Shown: positions 39,217 through 49,661 of the stretch, piece by piece
Layout of the letters: the number at the start of each line of letters is the position of its first letter
How positions within the stretch are numbered: the first letter of the stretch is position 1
Assembly (NCBI RefSeq): GCF_963678975.1
Contig: NC_089279.1
Span: 25,468,004 to 25,532,003 of the forward strand
DNA: 64,000 nt
DNA from: Dysidea avara
Taxonomy: Eukaryota > Porifera > Demospongiae > Dictyoceratida > Dysideidae
Direction of reading: 5' to 3'
Notes under the pieces: generated by a model
Database searches by the model: none
What the model saw: only the letters and a program-made list of their open reading frames with translations
Told to the model about the DNA's origin: nothing
Position numbers and translations under genes: made by a program

Positions 39217-40834
39217 ATGCCTCGTGGTCACTATGAGTGGTGCGAAGTAGAAGGGTTAAGTTGTGAGACGTTTGGAGAGTTCCTTCTGGCTAAAGGAATA
39301 CACAGTAGCGTAGTTACAGAGGTTGTGGATAACCGCATCGACGGTGAACTTTTCGTTTGACTTGAAGAAGAGGCAGGGCCGCCCAGAGAAATTAAGGGGC
39401 CCTTGACCCAAGTTGTAAGGTGAAGACCAAAAAAAAAAAAAAAAGTCACAACCTGCTGGCAATGACAATAACTACCCATCACCAACCATATCTCCTTATC
39501 TATAAGCTTGCTACACTGCTCCTCTGAAGAATACTGTGACTGCTCTATTAGAGTATTTAGATCTGACTGCTCTATTAGAGTATTTAGATCTGACTGCTCT
39601 ATTAGAGTATATCGATCTTTTAAACTGGTATTCAGGGGGCCCTTCATGGGGCCTCCTGGGGCCCCTTTCAGGCTGGGGTCCGGGGCAAAATGCCCCAGTT
39701 GTTCCCCCCTGTGGGCGGCCCTGAGAAGAGGATCTGAAGGAGATAGCACCTGTTATGTGAGGATCGATTAAACGAAGCTAAGAAATTCAGTAAGAAATAC
39801 ACAAATTATTGTTGTAATCATTGTGTACTGTTTATAGACTCAAGTGCTACTTGAAAGCAGTAGTTTGGATGTGAGCACATCAAGTGCTGATATCTTTATT
39901 AGTGAAGCACACCCTGTTCCTAATCCTAATCCAAACACATGTGATGGTGTGCCATGTTATGCAGTACGGGGAACAAAAATCAAGTGATTGGCACCTGGAA
40001 TTTACTATCCCAGAGCTAGCTACATTCTCAGATTCTGTCAAGGTTGCTGTGAGGACTGGGATAACAACTTCTAAAGCGTGAAGGGAGATAACCGAAGTCC
40101 TTCGGACATACATCACAGCCTATACCTTTTATCCGAAGCCAGAGCACTACACAGCAGTGTGTAAGAAGCTGGTGCAAAAGTACCCAAAGCTTTGTGATGA
40201 CATTGGTACAGACGCCAGTTATGTAAGCTAATAATCATGTAAAAATATGTTGCTATTATGTTATTTTGCCAGGGATCATGGAAATTAGCACTGAGGAATT
40301 CTTTTTAAAAATTCAGAAAAGGCTGCAAACAGAAAATAGATAAAGAAGAGCCGCAAGCAATACATAGTAGGGTTGAAAATGAAGATGCAGTTGATATCAC
40401 AAAGGAAGAGTAGGATGATGCAGTCCAACAATTGGAGGAGTACAAAAAGAAGCTGTCAAAAAGGGGGAAACAGAACACAAGTAATGTTAAAAAATTGATG
40501 ACTTTAATGCGGGGGAAAAGACAAGAATGGGTACGACTGAATGTCCCCTTGTTTCTAGTGTTGTGACAGAGTTTCCATATTTGGAATCAAGTCTGTGGGT
40601 ATGTTCCAAACAATCTGATGTGTCCATTGTAATTATATTCATTTACCTTCTAGGTACAGCAAGAATTTAAGGCTATTGCATCCATGGAGGGAAGTGCGAA
40701 GGACAACATGAAGGATTGGTCATCGTGGTGCTCTAAACTTATTGAGCTAGGGAAGGCTGAATCTGCTACTAGGCCATTTATAAAGAAACTATTGGAATCC
40801 ATACGAGGGAGCATGGATTTGGCCAAACCTGATG
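39217..40834 (+). pseudogene. SAM-domain (SAMD3-like) gene, decayed
   Basis: The ATG at 39217 starts MPRGHYEWCEVEGLSCETFG, then FLLAKGIHSSVVTEVVDNRI and IDGELF: a SAM domain. It is cut by the hAT MITE at 39374, and the domain resumes after it as DLKEIAPVM. 40083-40219 gives REITEVLRTYITAYTFYPKP and LVQKYPKL, followed across an intron by GSWKLALRN. This repeats the YP..Y..V...LV.KYP..G.W...LR pattern of SAMD3-like proteins. 40410-40834 gives LEEYKKKLSKRGKQ, RQEWVRLNVP and QQEFKAIASMEG. Stops include TGA in the SAM domain, TGA before REITEV, TAG before DDAVQQ and TGA after NVPLFLVL; a frame change lies near 39985. These families are often expanded and poorly characterised. The locus may continue past the element at 40854 into 42655 (DAHDAACLELLTRLLYPHGF). 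Confidence 0.7.
39374..39723. mobile_element. hAT MITE with 8-bp target duplication
   Basis: The ends are CAGGGCCGCCCAGAG and its inverse near GGGCGGCCCTG. AGAAGAGG is duplicated exactly at 39366-39373 and 39724-39731. Near the middle are three tandem copies of a 27-bp unit GACTGCTCTATTAGAGTATT. The flanking codons on both sides read on as a SAM domain, so the insertion hit an exon. Confidence 0.93.
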
Positions 40835-40853
40835 GTAAATACACATGAACATT

Positions 40854-42622
40854 TGTGATTGGATCTGCGAAAAAGGGACATAATAGCACAAGCCTAAGGC
40901 CACACCAAGTCAAACCTTAGTTTCTGGTCACCCGCCCGCATGGTAAACCTGGAACCCTAGTTTATGAGGACTATTATTAATATTACAGGTGCTTAAGTGC
41001 ATGTGACCCAGCAAGACACTTATTTTTTACTGCAAAAAGATCGAGATACTCTAATAGAGCAGTCAGAGATTACAATAGAGCAGTCACACTACTCTTAGGC
41101 ATATATGCCACACTAATAAAAGGTTTCTAACTATAGCTAGTTTTGTACTTGATTATATAGCTGTTCAGATTATAACTGTTATACTAATGCTTCTATAACC
41201 AAAGTAATTTCAGTATATAGCATTAACTACTAGCCCATGCAGATGGGCCATAGCTTTAACTTTATAATTCAAATGTAGTCCTCTAATGATTAGTCTAGTA
41301 ACTTCAAATTCCTTATCACTGAACACTACAGGGGTATGGAAAGCCGTCAACATTCGGTGAGCTTAATTAAACTTAAACTTTTCCATAACTAAAATTAGAT
41401 TGGCAAGTAGAAACCCTTATAGTTTAAACATTCCCAGATGATCACTAAAAAACACTAGTCTGGAGCACTCAATGACTCAAAACTTTGACAGTTACTTTTC
41501 TCAAGGTTACTGAATAGAAGGCTGGAAACGCATAGTTAGTGGGCTAAGACTTCACATAATTTCTGATGTGAAAATAGAAGTTAAATTTCATGTTGGGTCA
41601 TGATCATTTGAACAACTTAGCTATAAGTCATAGTAATACTTTCCTGACATAGCTAATGAGACATTTATTTCACTTGGAAAGCATAAGTAGCTACATGAGC
41701 AAAACATTTCCTATAGTATATTCTAAATAAATAAATAAATATATACTTAAATGCTATACATCAGTGTATAGCTAGCCATGATCCATCAACAACTTTCCTA
41801 GTGCATTTTTTGCCGAAGCACAACTACTTATGTTGTTGGTTAAGTTTGACTAAAAACAAAATCAACATGAATTTGCTAAATTGAGCAAATAATAATACCA
41901 TACAGTATATTGTCACAGTAGAATCTATAGTCCTGAAGTCCTGATCATCCGCCCGCCCGCATCCATTTGTAGGCTTGGGAGTGACCAGAAACTAAGGTAT
42001 GACTTGGAGTGGCCTAAATTTACAGTATAAAGCATTGAATACATTGGGTGAAATGCTTGCGTATTATTGAAAAATTCCGTAAATTTTTTTAACCCCTCTT
42101 TTTTTAGTGAAGGAAGGGACTAACAATAATAACCTGGATATCATCTTATTCGCCTGCGCAATAGGAGTTAGAAAATCTTTTTTCGCTGCAGTGGACCCAA
42201 GGACACGTAAGTTATGAACGTTTGTTTATGTCATGTCGAAGCGATCGTACGCGATCAATTTATCGTCATGAATTTCGCCTTTGTATGCAGTGAAGAAGGG
42301 CGAGTAAAGGAAAAACTTACCCAGTAATTTATTCCCCTGTTCATGGCGAACACGATGGTGAAACGTTTAGCTCTATACCTTAATCCGTTGGTAAGTTATA
42401 ACCGTTTTTGTAAGCCCCTGTAATTTATTCTCTCTATACTTGCTGTACAAATCGTTTTTTCTGTTGTTGCTACTTTGTAGGGCTGTAACTCCCAGAGTGT
42501 TTGGCATATGAAGCTGAGATTTTGCCAGTGGGTACACTTGGCTACATAGATTATAAATATTCAATAAACAGGAATTCGGAAAAAAATGCGATTATGTCCT
42601 GTTTTCGCAGATCCGGTCATAT
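40854..42622. mobile_element. Element with GGATCTGCGAAAA termini
   Basis: TGTGATTGGATCTGCGAAAA at the left is mirrored by TTTTCGCAGATCCGGTCATA at the right. Inside each end, GGGACATAATAGCA or GGACATAATCGCA extends the match. The termini relate to the small MITE at 11224-11467. It lies directly after a GTAAAT splice donor of the SAMD3-like pseudogene, so it is probably intronic. No transposase was recognised. The element at 40898-42014 is nested inside it. Confidence 0.7.
40898..42014. mobile_element. Non-autonomous Harbinger/ISL2EU-type element
   Basis: The terminal inverted repeats of about 34 bp begin GGCCAC.CCAAGTCA.ACC and continue TTAGTTTCTGGTCAC, followed at the left by CCGCCCGCAT. They are flanked by TAA on both sides (40895-40897, 42015-42017). 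The length, the GGCC start, the TTAGTTTCT core, the CCGCCCGCAT word and the TWA duplication all parallel the autonomous element at 47287-51777. No open frame of note inside. Confidence 0.78.
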
Positions 42623-42654
42623 TTATTAACACTGTTCTTTTGTGTTTTTCGTAG

Positions 42655-44983
42655 ATGCACATGATGCGGCTTGTTTAGAATTACTAACACGACTGCTATA
42701 TCCTCATGGATTCGACTGAGACAAGGTTGTTTTTGTAGACTGATCACCGTGACTATGTGCAAGATCATACTGGGAATGTAACTGACTCAAGCTATAAGGT
42801 GCAATAACTACAGATTTTATTATCTTTTAGGTTTATTACTGCTTTTTACAGGAGTCGAGCACCTCCACATTTTCTGGTGCATCAACTGCAAGTGATCTTG
42901 ATATTACCAAGCTAAGAAAGGAGATAGCTGCCTTATCCAAGGAAAAGGAAACTCTACAGTTTGAGCTGGATGAAGAAGTGGGCTTGGTAAGAAAATATTA
43001 CATTATTTACTGTATCTCTATAAACTTTTTCCTGTACTAGATAAATATAGTCTCAAACTCAGCTCCTGAATCAGCAACTTCATCTTCAATAATAACATCT
43101 GTCAAACCTAAGGCGTGCCTTTACCTCTATTGACACTTTGAACTTGAAACAATTTGATATTCTTTATAGCTATATAGGTTTACCATATAGGTTTACCATG
43201 TGTTAGTTGTGTACCGCTTTGATTAATTAATTTCTTTACTTTAGGAGGATCCATCTGCCTCAAGATCAAACTCATCTCAAGTACAGTACACAGCTTGTGT
43301 GCACCTTAGATTAAAATGGGTTTTTATTCTTAAGGATATTCCTGACCCCTTTCTGATCCCAGCATTTCGCCACTCCTCAGAAGCTCGCCTAAAACGGGGG
43401 GGGGGGGGGGGGGGGGGGGCCATAGACGAATGCGACAGGAAGTACATGGTGCAGACTCCAGCCACCCCCTCATGACCTACACGTTACGACCATCATTGAA
43501 GGACTGCCAAATAGTTTCCAAATCATTGCACCGCAAGTTTTCAAGCCTTGGTGATGAAATTTCTCAAGTATACTTGAAACAATCGTATTTCAAATCAAAT
43601 GGATACTTTTCAACATTACAGGGTACTTGGAAATGGTTTATATATACCCGGTGCCAGAATATAAATCGAAAGACCACAGAGGACAATGATGACACTCAAC
43701 CTAGAAAGAAGAGGAAAGTGGACACCTTCAAACATAAAAGGTCAAGTATCCGATCGATCCAATTTAAAACTCCTTGAGGAAGAGTGGATAAAAAACAAAG
43801 CCAGATCATGCACATCTTGTTGGAGGGAGTACTTCCTTATACTATAAAAACGATGTTGCAGAACTTTGTGTGCGAAGAGCACTTCTTCAGTATTGACTGT
43901 TTGAATCAGAAAATATCAAGTTTTAAATTTAGCCGATCAGAATCTAAGAATAAGCCTTCCTGACTTTCTTGTAATGTGTTAATTGATGATGGTAAAATTT
44001 CTCAATCAGGTATGGTATACATTTTAAGTATGTGATTCATTTTCTATAAAAATTTTAATGTAGCTAGCCAAATGTGGAATCTAGCAGTGTATTTACCATT
44101 GATGATTGGAGATATGGTGCCTGAACCAAACAAAGAATGGAAATGTTTTATTTTACTATTAGAAATACTACAAATTTGTGTCTCCCCCTTTTCTCAGTTG
44201 ATTTAGTGGAGTACTTGAAATTCTTAATTGAAATGCACCTGTCGTCATTTCGTGAATGTTATCCTCACAAAAACATTATTCCTAAACAATGCTACATGAC
44301 ACATTTTCCGTCTCAGATTTTAAAGTAAGTTACATGTACATGCTGTACGTACATGCTGTACGTACATGTGTATATGTAGATTAGGTCCTCTTACGACATC
44401 TTGGTGCATGAGAATGGAGGCCAAAAACAGCTATTTTAAAAGGATAGCTCAGCAGGGAAATTTCAAAAATATTGCCCTCAGTGTGGCACGACGTCATCAA
44501 AAAACTAATGTGTGCCCTTCTTCAAAGTGATGACTTCTTTGAAAAAGCACTGTACAAATCAAATGGTATGTACATATAATATAGTTTGTGACATGTGAAC
44601 TCCTTGCACACATTTTACTGGACTAGTAACTATATAGAGAGTTGGGAGTTACATTTGTAATGTGTTGCATAAAAATATATTACTTTGACAAAGTAACACG
44701 TATATCAGGCCTGTTACTTCTTTTTTAATGCACCTTATGATTGGCTGCATTGTGAATGCCTTTGAGACCACGATACTACTCTGCAAAATACGTTGGCTTT
44801 TAGACTAAACTTAAGTGTGTGTCTGTCTACCTACAGAATAAGAGAGGCTATCGAATTGCTAATATTTGTATTTTCATATGTAGCTGAGAGTTACAGCTCC
44901 CTTGTAACTGAACCAGATTGGATAAAGCAACCAATACAGGACTATTTGATGTGTCATGGTGTACAGGGAATCACAGTAACAAG
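42655..44983 (+). pseudogene. Decayed multi-exon gene of a transposon-like family
   Basis: Exon-like blocks on the plus strand: 42655-42720 (DAHDAACLELLTRLLYPHGF), 42852-42985 (ITKLRKEIAALSKEKETLQF, coiled-coil), 43245-43280 (EDPSASRSNSSQ), and 43335-43777 (PFLIPAFRHSSEARLKR, then PSLKDCQIVSKSLHRKFSSL, GTWKWFIYTRCQNINRK and PRKKRKV). Further blocks are 44060-44323 (WNLAVYLPLMIGDMVP, FRECYPHKNIIPKQCYMTHF), about 44388-44573 (GPLTTSWCMRMEAKNSYFKR, NFKNIALSVARRHQ) and 44879-44983. I know the last domains from large uncharacterised families in sponges, cnidarians and fish; no function is established. Lesions: a G24 tract and frame change around 43396-43455, and an A-run frame change near 44500 before LMCALLQSDDFFEKA. 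These blocks may belong to the same locus as the SAMD3-like pseudogene. Confidence 0.55.
43396..43419 (+). repeat. Poly-G tract of 24 in an exon-like frame
   Basis: Twenty-four consecutive G follow the codons for SEARLKR. The frame stays open for a few residues (poly-Gly) and then hits a stop; the downstream family-like sequence is in another frame. Confidence 0.95.
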
Positions 44984-45059
44984 GTAATGAATGTTGTCAT
45001 GTACATGCATGTGTGCACATAGTGTGTGTGTGTGCACGTGCGTGAGTGTGCATGCATGC

Positions 45060-45360
45060 GTGCGTGCGTGTACCGTAGGTTCGATGCCTGGCCAAGACTC
45101 TTTGGTGTTGTTGTTGTTTCCTTAAGCAAGAAACTACTCACATTACTCCAGTCTATACTTAGCGGTTAAATGGGGACCTCCATGATGTTAACTAGGGAAG
45201 CAGCTCACCCAGCTGTAACATCAATTGTACCTAGTAAATAACTGGGGAAGCAATGTCAAACTCCTGTCCATGTCTCGCTATATAATAGGTGAGGTCCAGG
45301 TGGGACTTCAGGTGCACAGACCATCACCCTGGGGCATGGTACAGCCCCACCATTACCCAG
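45060..45360 (+). mobile_element. Possible tRNA-derived SINE fragment
   Basis: GGTTCGATGCCTGGCC at 45078 resembles a pol III B box followed by an acceptor stem. It is followed by AAGACTCTTTGGTGTTGTTG, CTCCAGTCTATACTTAGCGG and AAATGGGGACCTCC, a layout seen in tRNA-derived SINEs. The expected A box is replaced by a GTGCGTGC microsatellite. There are no clear target repeats or 3' tail. Tentative. Confidence 0.4.
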
Positions 45361-46878
45361 ATCTGTGTGTCAGTATAACAAAGTTTATTAGATTATATTG
45401 ACATAACAAATGTGTTACTTTGACAAAGGATTTTGTTAATTTTAACATCTCAGTTGCTTTTTGTTGCTCTAACATATATGTTGGTTGGTTTAACATATAT
45501 TTGTCACAAAAACAAGCTGTTTGTTGATTTAACAATTTGTTAGTGTAACAAATTTTGTCAATTTAACAAATTCGTTTTTACAGTGTGGAAGTACCTGCTA
45601 TGGATATATACAGTACCATTGGAAGTATCTTGACTAAACTTCCCGCTGGTGATGACTGATGACTGGTGATGACCGCTGGTGACTGATGACGTGTGCGTGT
45701 GGTCTTAATCAGAGTGTAATAGAAAAGTGTTTATAAGTGTTCTGTATTAGTAAAGTGATATGTGTTTTTAATTCTTGATTGATATTGTAAGAGTTAGCGT
45801 GTGCTGTGACGTTTATGTCATGCATTTATAGCAAGAATATAATTATGTAGACTATACATAACTAACATGGACACAGCTATGGTTAATATGTTGCCAAAAA
45901 TAATGACTGGTGTGCACCCATGTACCCAAGGTTGTCATGTGCTATGACAAGGACACACACACATGTATATACACCATGACATAACACATAGTGGCTATGG
46001 CTAAATCAGGCAGTATATGACACATACCTCATGCTATGCCATACTATGACAAGGATACATAAGTGTACACTCATGTGAACAGACTAAAGTGCTTTATTAT
46101 TGTCAATCACTATAATACACACATTATATATGGTGGGTGCATATGGATTGATCATTTCAAGTAGGTGCCAAAGACATGCAGCCAATGTGTACTCCATGAC
46201 TCCGTTGATAAGACCATCTCGTAACATTATAAATAGTAGAGGGTAACTAAAGTAACATTACAGTAGAGGGTAACTACAGTAACAGTAGAGGATCATGTAC
46301 ATAACTACGTACATGTATACGGTCAACAGAGGAAGAAGCTAACTACAGTCAACACATCAGGGTAACTATAGTCAACTACACTATAGTCAAGGGTAACTTT
46401 AGTTACAACTGTAGTCAACAGGGTAACTATAGTCAACTACACTATAGTCAAGGGTAACTATAGTCAACTACAACTGTAGTCAACAGGGTAACTATAGTCA
46501 ACTACACTATAGTAACTATAGTCAACTACAACTGTAGTCAACAGGGTAACTATAGTCAACTACACTATAGTAACTATAGTCAACTACAACTATAGTCAAC
46601 AGGGTAACTATAGCCAACTACACTATAGTAACTATAGTCAACTATAATAATAAACTGGAGCCACAATGTCTACTGTAGTCCAAACACTGAAATCTTAATA
46701 GTTGAACAGACTAGAGTGCGGCACTCTAGTCTGTTCAACTATTAAGATTTCAGTGTTTGGACTACAGTAGACATTGTGGCTCCTGTCACCGATATCGTGA
46801 GGCCAGAGTAAACTTGAAAGGGAATGTATTTTAACAAAAGTTTCTATACATGTGTTCCATAAATATTATACAGTATGA
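45361..46878. other. Non-coding; AACATATTTGTT-like repeats and GTCAACTA array
   Basis: 45400-45560 has TTTAACAAATTTGTTAG-type short repeats. 45600-46240 shows no gene. 46250-46650 is a minisatellite of CTATAGTCAACTACA, TGTAGTCAACAGGGTAA and CACTATAGTAA units. A perfect palindrome and a dispersed repeat follow; the latter (ATATCGTGAGGCCAGAGTAA) recurs diverged near 57750. Confidence 0.7.
46657..46783. repeat. Perfect 127-bp palindrome
   Basis: Two 63-bp arms around a single central G at 46720. GGAGCCACAATGTCTACTGT at the left is mirrored at the right. I found no mismatch by eye. It could extrude as a cruciform. Confidence 0.93.
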
Positions 46879-47387
46879 TCAAGACACACGGTAGTGTGTC
46901 GTGCGGCCCAAGGAGCCGGCGCGCCACACCCGTGAGTATATTGACAGGAAGAACGAAAACGTCATTTTCACACCTTTGTATCTCAGTGATTATTTATCCG
47001 ATTAGAACCAAATTTGCTACACAGTTGCCCGCCAGCCAGGGGAGTCTACATTCCAAATTTGAAGGAAATCGCTCCAGCCATTTCCGAGATACGAGCTGCC
47101 AAAGTTTCGTTTTTTTTTCTTTCTTCGTTTTTTTTTTCTTCTTCGTCTTTTCGCACACTTGCAAAAATTGCTATAACAAGTAAACGCGTACTCCGATCGC
47201 CATGAAGTTTGGCACACAGAAAGGGAGTCCAACGGCGAATCTTAGCATCAAATTTGGTACAAATCCGATGAATGGTTCAGGAGTTAGGCCCCTATTTGGT
47301 GATTATTAGTTTCTCATCCACCGCCCGCATCCATCTTAAGCTATCGCATGGTAAGTTATTATTTACTCTGTCCATGCTCAGAAGAAC

Positions 47388-47516
47388 AGAGAGTATGCAA
47401 GGGGCGTGGCCTTACGCATGCGTATAATTCTCCGTAATTAGGAGTGGAAAATCGCTAGGTTACGGCAGGTGCGCTGTAGTGTTTTGTTGTAGTGTTGTAG
47501 GATTTCTGTGGATTTG
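47388..47516 (+). promoter_or_regulatory. Left subterminal inverted repeat / promoter region
   Basis: 129 bp match 51293-51421 in reverse complement with scattered mismatches. Shared words include GCAAGGGGCGTGGCCTTACG, CATGCGTATAATT, GGTTACGGCAGGTGC and GTTTTGTTGTAGTGTTGTAG. It ends 30 bp before the ATG of the SWIM-YqaJ-PHD gene, so it very probably contains its promoter and 5' UTR. The GGGGCGTGG box and the palindromic CGCATGCG may bind factors or the THAP domain. Confidence 0.75.
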
Positions 47517-47546
47517 TTTTTGTGTACAAACAACTAATTGATACTA

Positions 47547-49520
47547 ATGAGTGCTGATTTGAAATATAAGTATTATTTGGAGCTGTCTGAAGAGTCGCGT
47601 AAGAGATATGATGAGAAGATAGATTTACTTGGTGGTGTAGATCCATACTTTCGTATGGACGCTAAATCCACAAGTAGTGCTGTTGAATGGATGGATTGGC
47701 CAGATGTTATGCATGGAGATATCTTCAACTATCTAATCCTCACGCCAGGCTACACATTTGAGCAGCTATTGGCCTACAAGAGTCTAGATGGATATAACTT
47801 CTTCATAAATGGATGGGTCACAAACGTTGTTGTAACACATCTGAACATACAACCAAGAAGTTTTTTGTTCACTGCAGCTGTAAAGCACTCTCAGAAGCTT
47901 TCTTTACCATCATTACAGGTCTGGGTAGCCATTAAGCCATGTGGAGAAGTAATGTGTGCACATTGTACGTGTATGGCTGGAGTAGGGGAAGTGTGTTCAC
48001 ATGTAGCAGCAGTCCTGTTTGCTGCTGAAGGTAATACCTTAATCAAGAGGCAGTTCAGTGTCACATCCTTGCCATGTTCTTGGTTACCTGCCAAGTTTAA
48101 ATTTGTTTCATTTAGTAAGGTCGCTGATATTGACTTTAAAACACCGAACCAAAAAAGGAAAGTTGCTTTAAGAACTAGTGAACCTGAGCCTAAGAGAAAG
48201 GCATTTACATTTGCACCACCTACAGACACTGACCTATCTGTGCTTCATTCCCAGTTATCTACCACTAGTGGGAAGCCTGTTATGCTGTCACATACTGAAG
48301 GCTTTAGTGACCCTTACATACCAACTGCTAGATTACCCAATTTTCCTAAGTCGCTGACTGAGCTTTTTGACCCCAATACCATTGCACTGGCATACCCTGA
48401 GCTACTACAAAAGTGTGATGAAGTCTATGACAATCTGTTTATCACTGCAGATCAGGCTGAGTTAGTAGAAAGGCATACCAGAAAGCAATCAAGTTCACGA
48501 GTCTGGTTTCAGCAAAGAGCTGGACGTGTCACAGCTTCCAAATTGAAGAATGTCCTAAGTACAAACATTTCACAACCATCAACATCACTGATTAAGTCCA
48601 TTTGCTATCCAGACAAGCAGAGGTTTACTTCTGCAGCATGCTCATATGGATACAAGCATGAAGATGCAGCTCGGAATGAATATATGTATGAAATGAAGAA
48701 AAAGCACTCAGATTTTAAAATTTCTGAAGTTGGCTTAGTGCTGCACCCACTGTATCCATTCCTTGGTGCCACTCCTGATGGTTTAGTAAGCTGTAGCTGT
48801 CATGGTGATGGCACACTTGAGATAAAATGCCCGTATTCCTGTAGAGAAAAGGATCTGGAACAGGTTGCATAGGAGAACTCGAACTTTTTTTTGGTGCAAG
48901 ATGACGATGGAATTTTAAGGTTAAAGGAGACACACCAATATTACTACCAGGTACAGATGCAGATGAAGTTTTGCAATGTACAATACTGTGATTTTGTAGT
49001 ATGGAACAAGGATGTCTGGATTAATCAAAGAATTGAGCTAAAGAGCGAATTTATTGACGATGCCATTTCTAGAACTGAATCATTTATACGATTAGGAATT
49101 CTTCCTGAACTTGTTGGAAAATGGTACACCAAGCCTGGCAAGTCATCACACACCGAACAGCTACTGAATGATGATACTGAGTCTACTGATCAGGTTGTTG
49201 TCGATGAAATATCTTGTGAGGACAGTGATTTTGTGGAAAGCCTGGGAGTCACAGGTGTGGAGAACCAGGAAGTTATGGAGATCCAGCCAACTACAGACAG
49301 CCAGCAATTTGTGAATAATGATGACAGAGAATCTAGTGACCAAGATGAGCAGTGGTGTTATTGCGGAAAGGGCGAGTCAGAGGGTAGTATGATCGGTTGT
49401 GACAATGATGCTTGTCCCAGACAATGGTTTCACTTGTCATGCTTGCACTTGACTCTAGATCAAGTACCCAAAGGGAAGTGGTATTGTCCTGAATGTAGAC
49501 ATAAGAAAACACAAAAGTAA
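47547..49520 (+). CDS. SWIM-YqaJ-PHD nuclease-like protein with in-frame TAG
   Basis: One continuous frame from ATG 47547 to TAA 49520 is broken only by TAG at 48870-48872. The N-terminal part has a SWIM zinc finger (CTC..CSH, Cys140, Cys142, Cys150, His152). A YqaJ-type nuclease domain spans about residues 315-480: RVWFQQRAGRVTASKL, GATPDG (Asp411), LEIKCPYS (Glu425, Lys427) and YYYQVQ after the stop. These are the PD-(D/E)xK residues expected of lambda-exonuclease-like enzymes. The C terminus is an ING-like PHD finger (about 603-651: WCYCGK, MIGCDN.ACP, WFHLSC, WYCPEC). The TAG falls between the catalytic EIK motif and the downstream Gln motif, so truncation would remove part of the active site and the PHD. 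Family proteins accompany THAP-DDE transposases; a role in processing transposon DNA ends or chromatin targeting is inference. Confidence 0.9.
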
Positions 49521-49661
49521 TGTTTTGTACTTGTGTACTAAATATGGCTATATATTGTTGCAGATTATACCATATACTGCATGCATACAGTATGTAATTA
49601 AATTCTGAAATGATCATATCATACACTATATGAATTTTTATACTGGCAAATTAATATACAT

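Noticed and set aside
42100-42220. Exon of the SAMD3-like gene (NNNNLDIILFACAIG)
   Set aside because: It lies inside the element bounded at 40854-42622, so it more likely belongs to that element or is chance.
45060-45110. tRNA gene
   Set aside because: Only a B-box-like word is present. The A box, anticodon stem and acceptor pairing are absent; a SINE remnant is the better reading.
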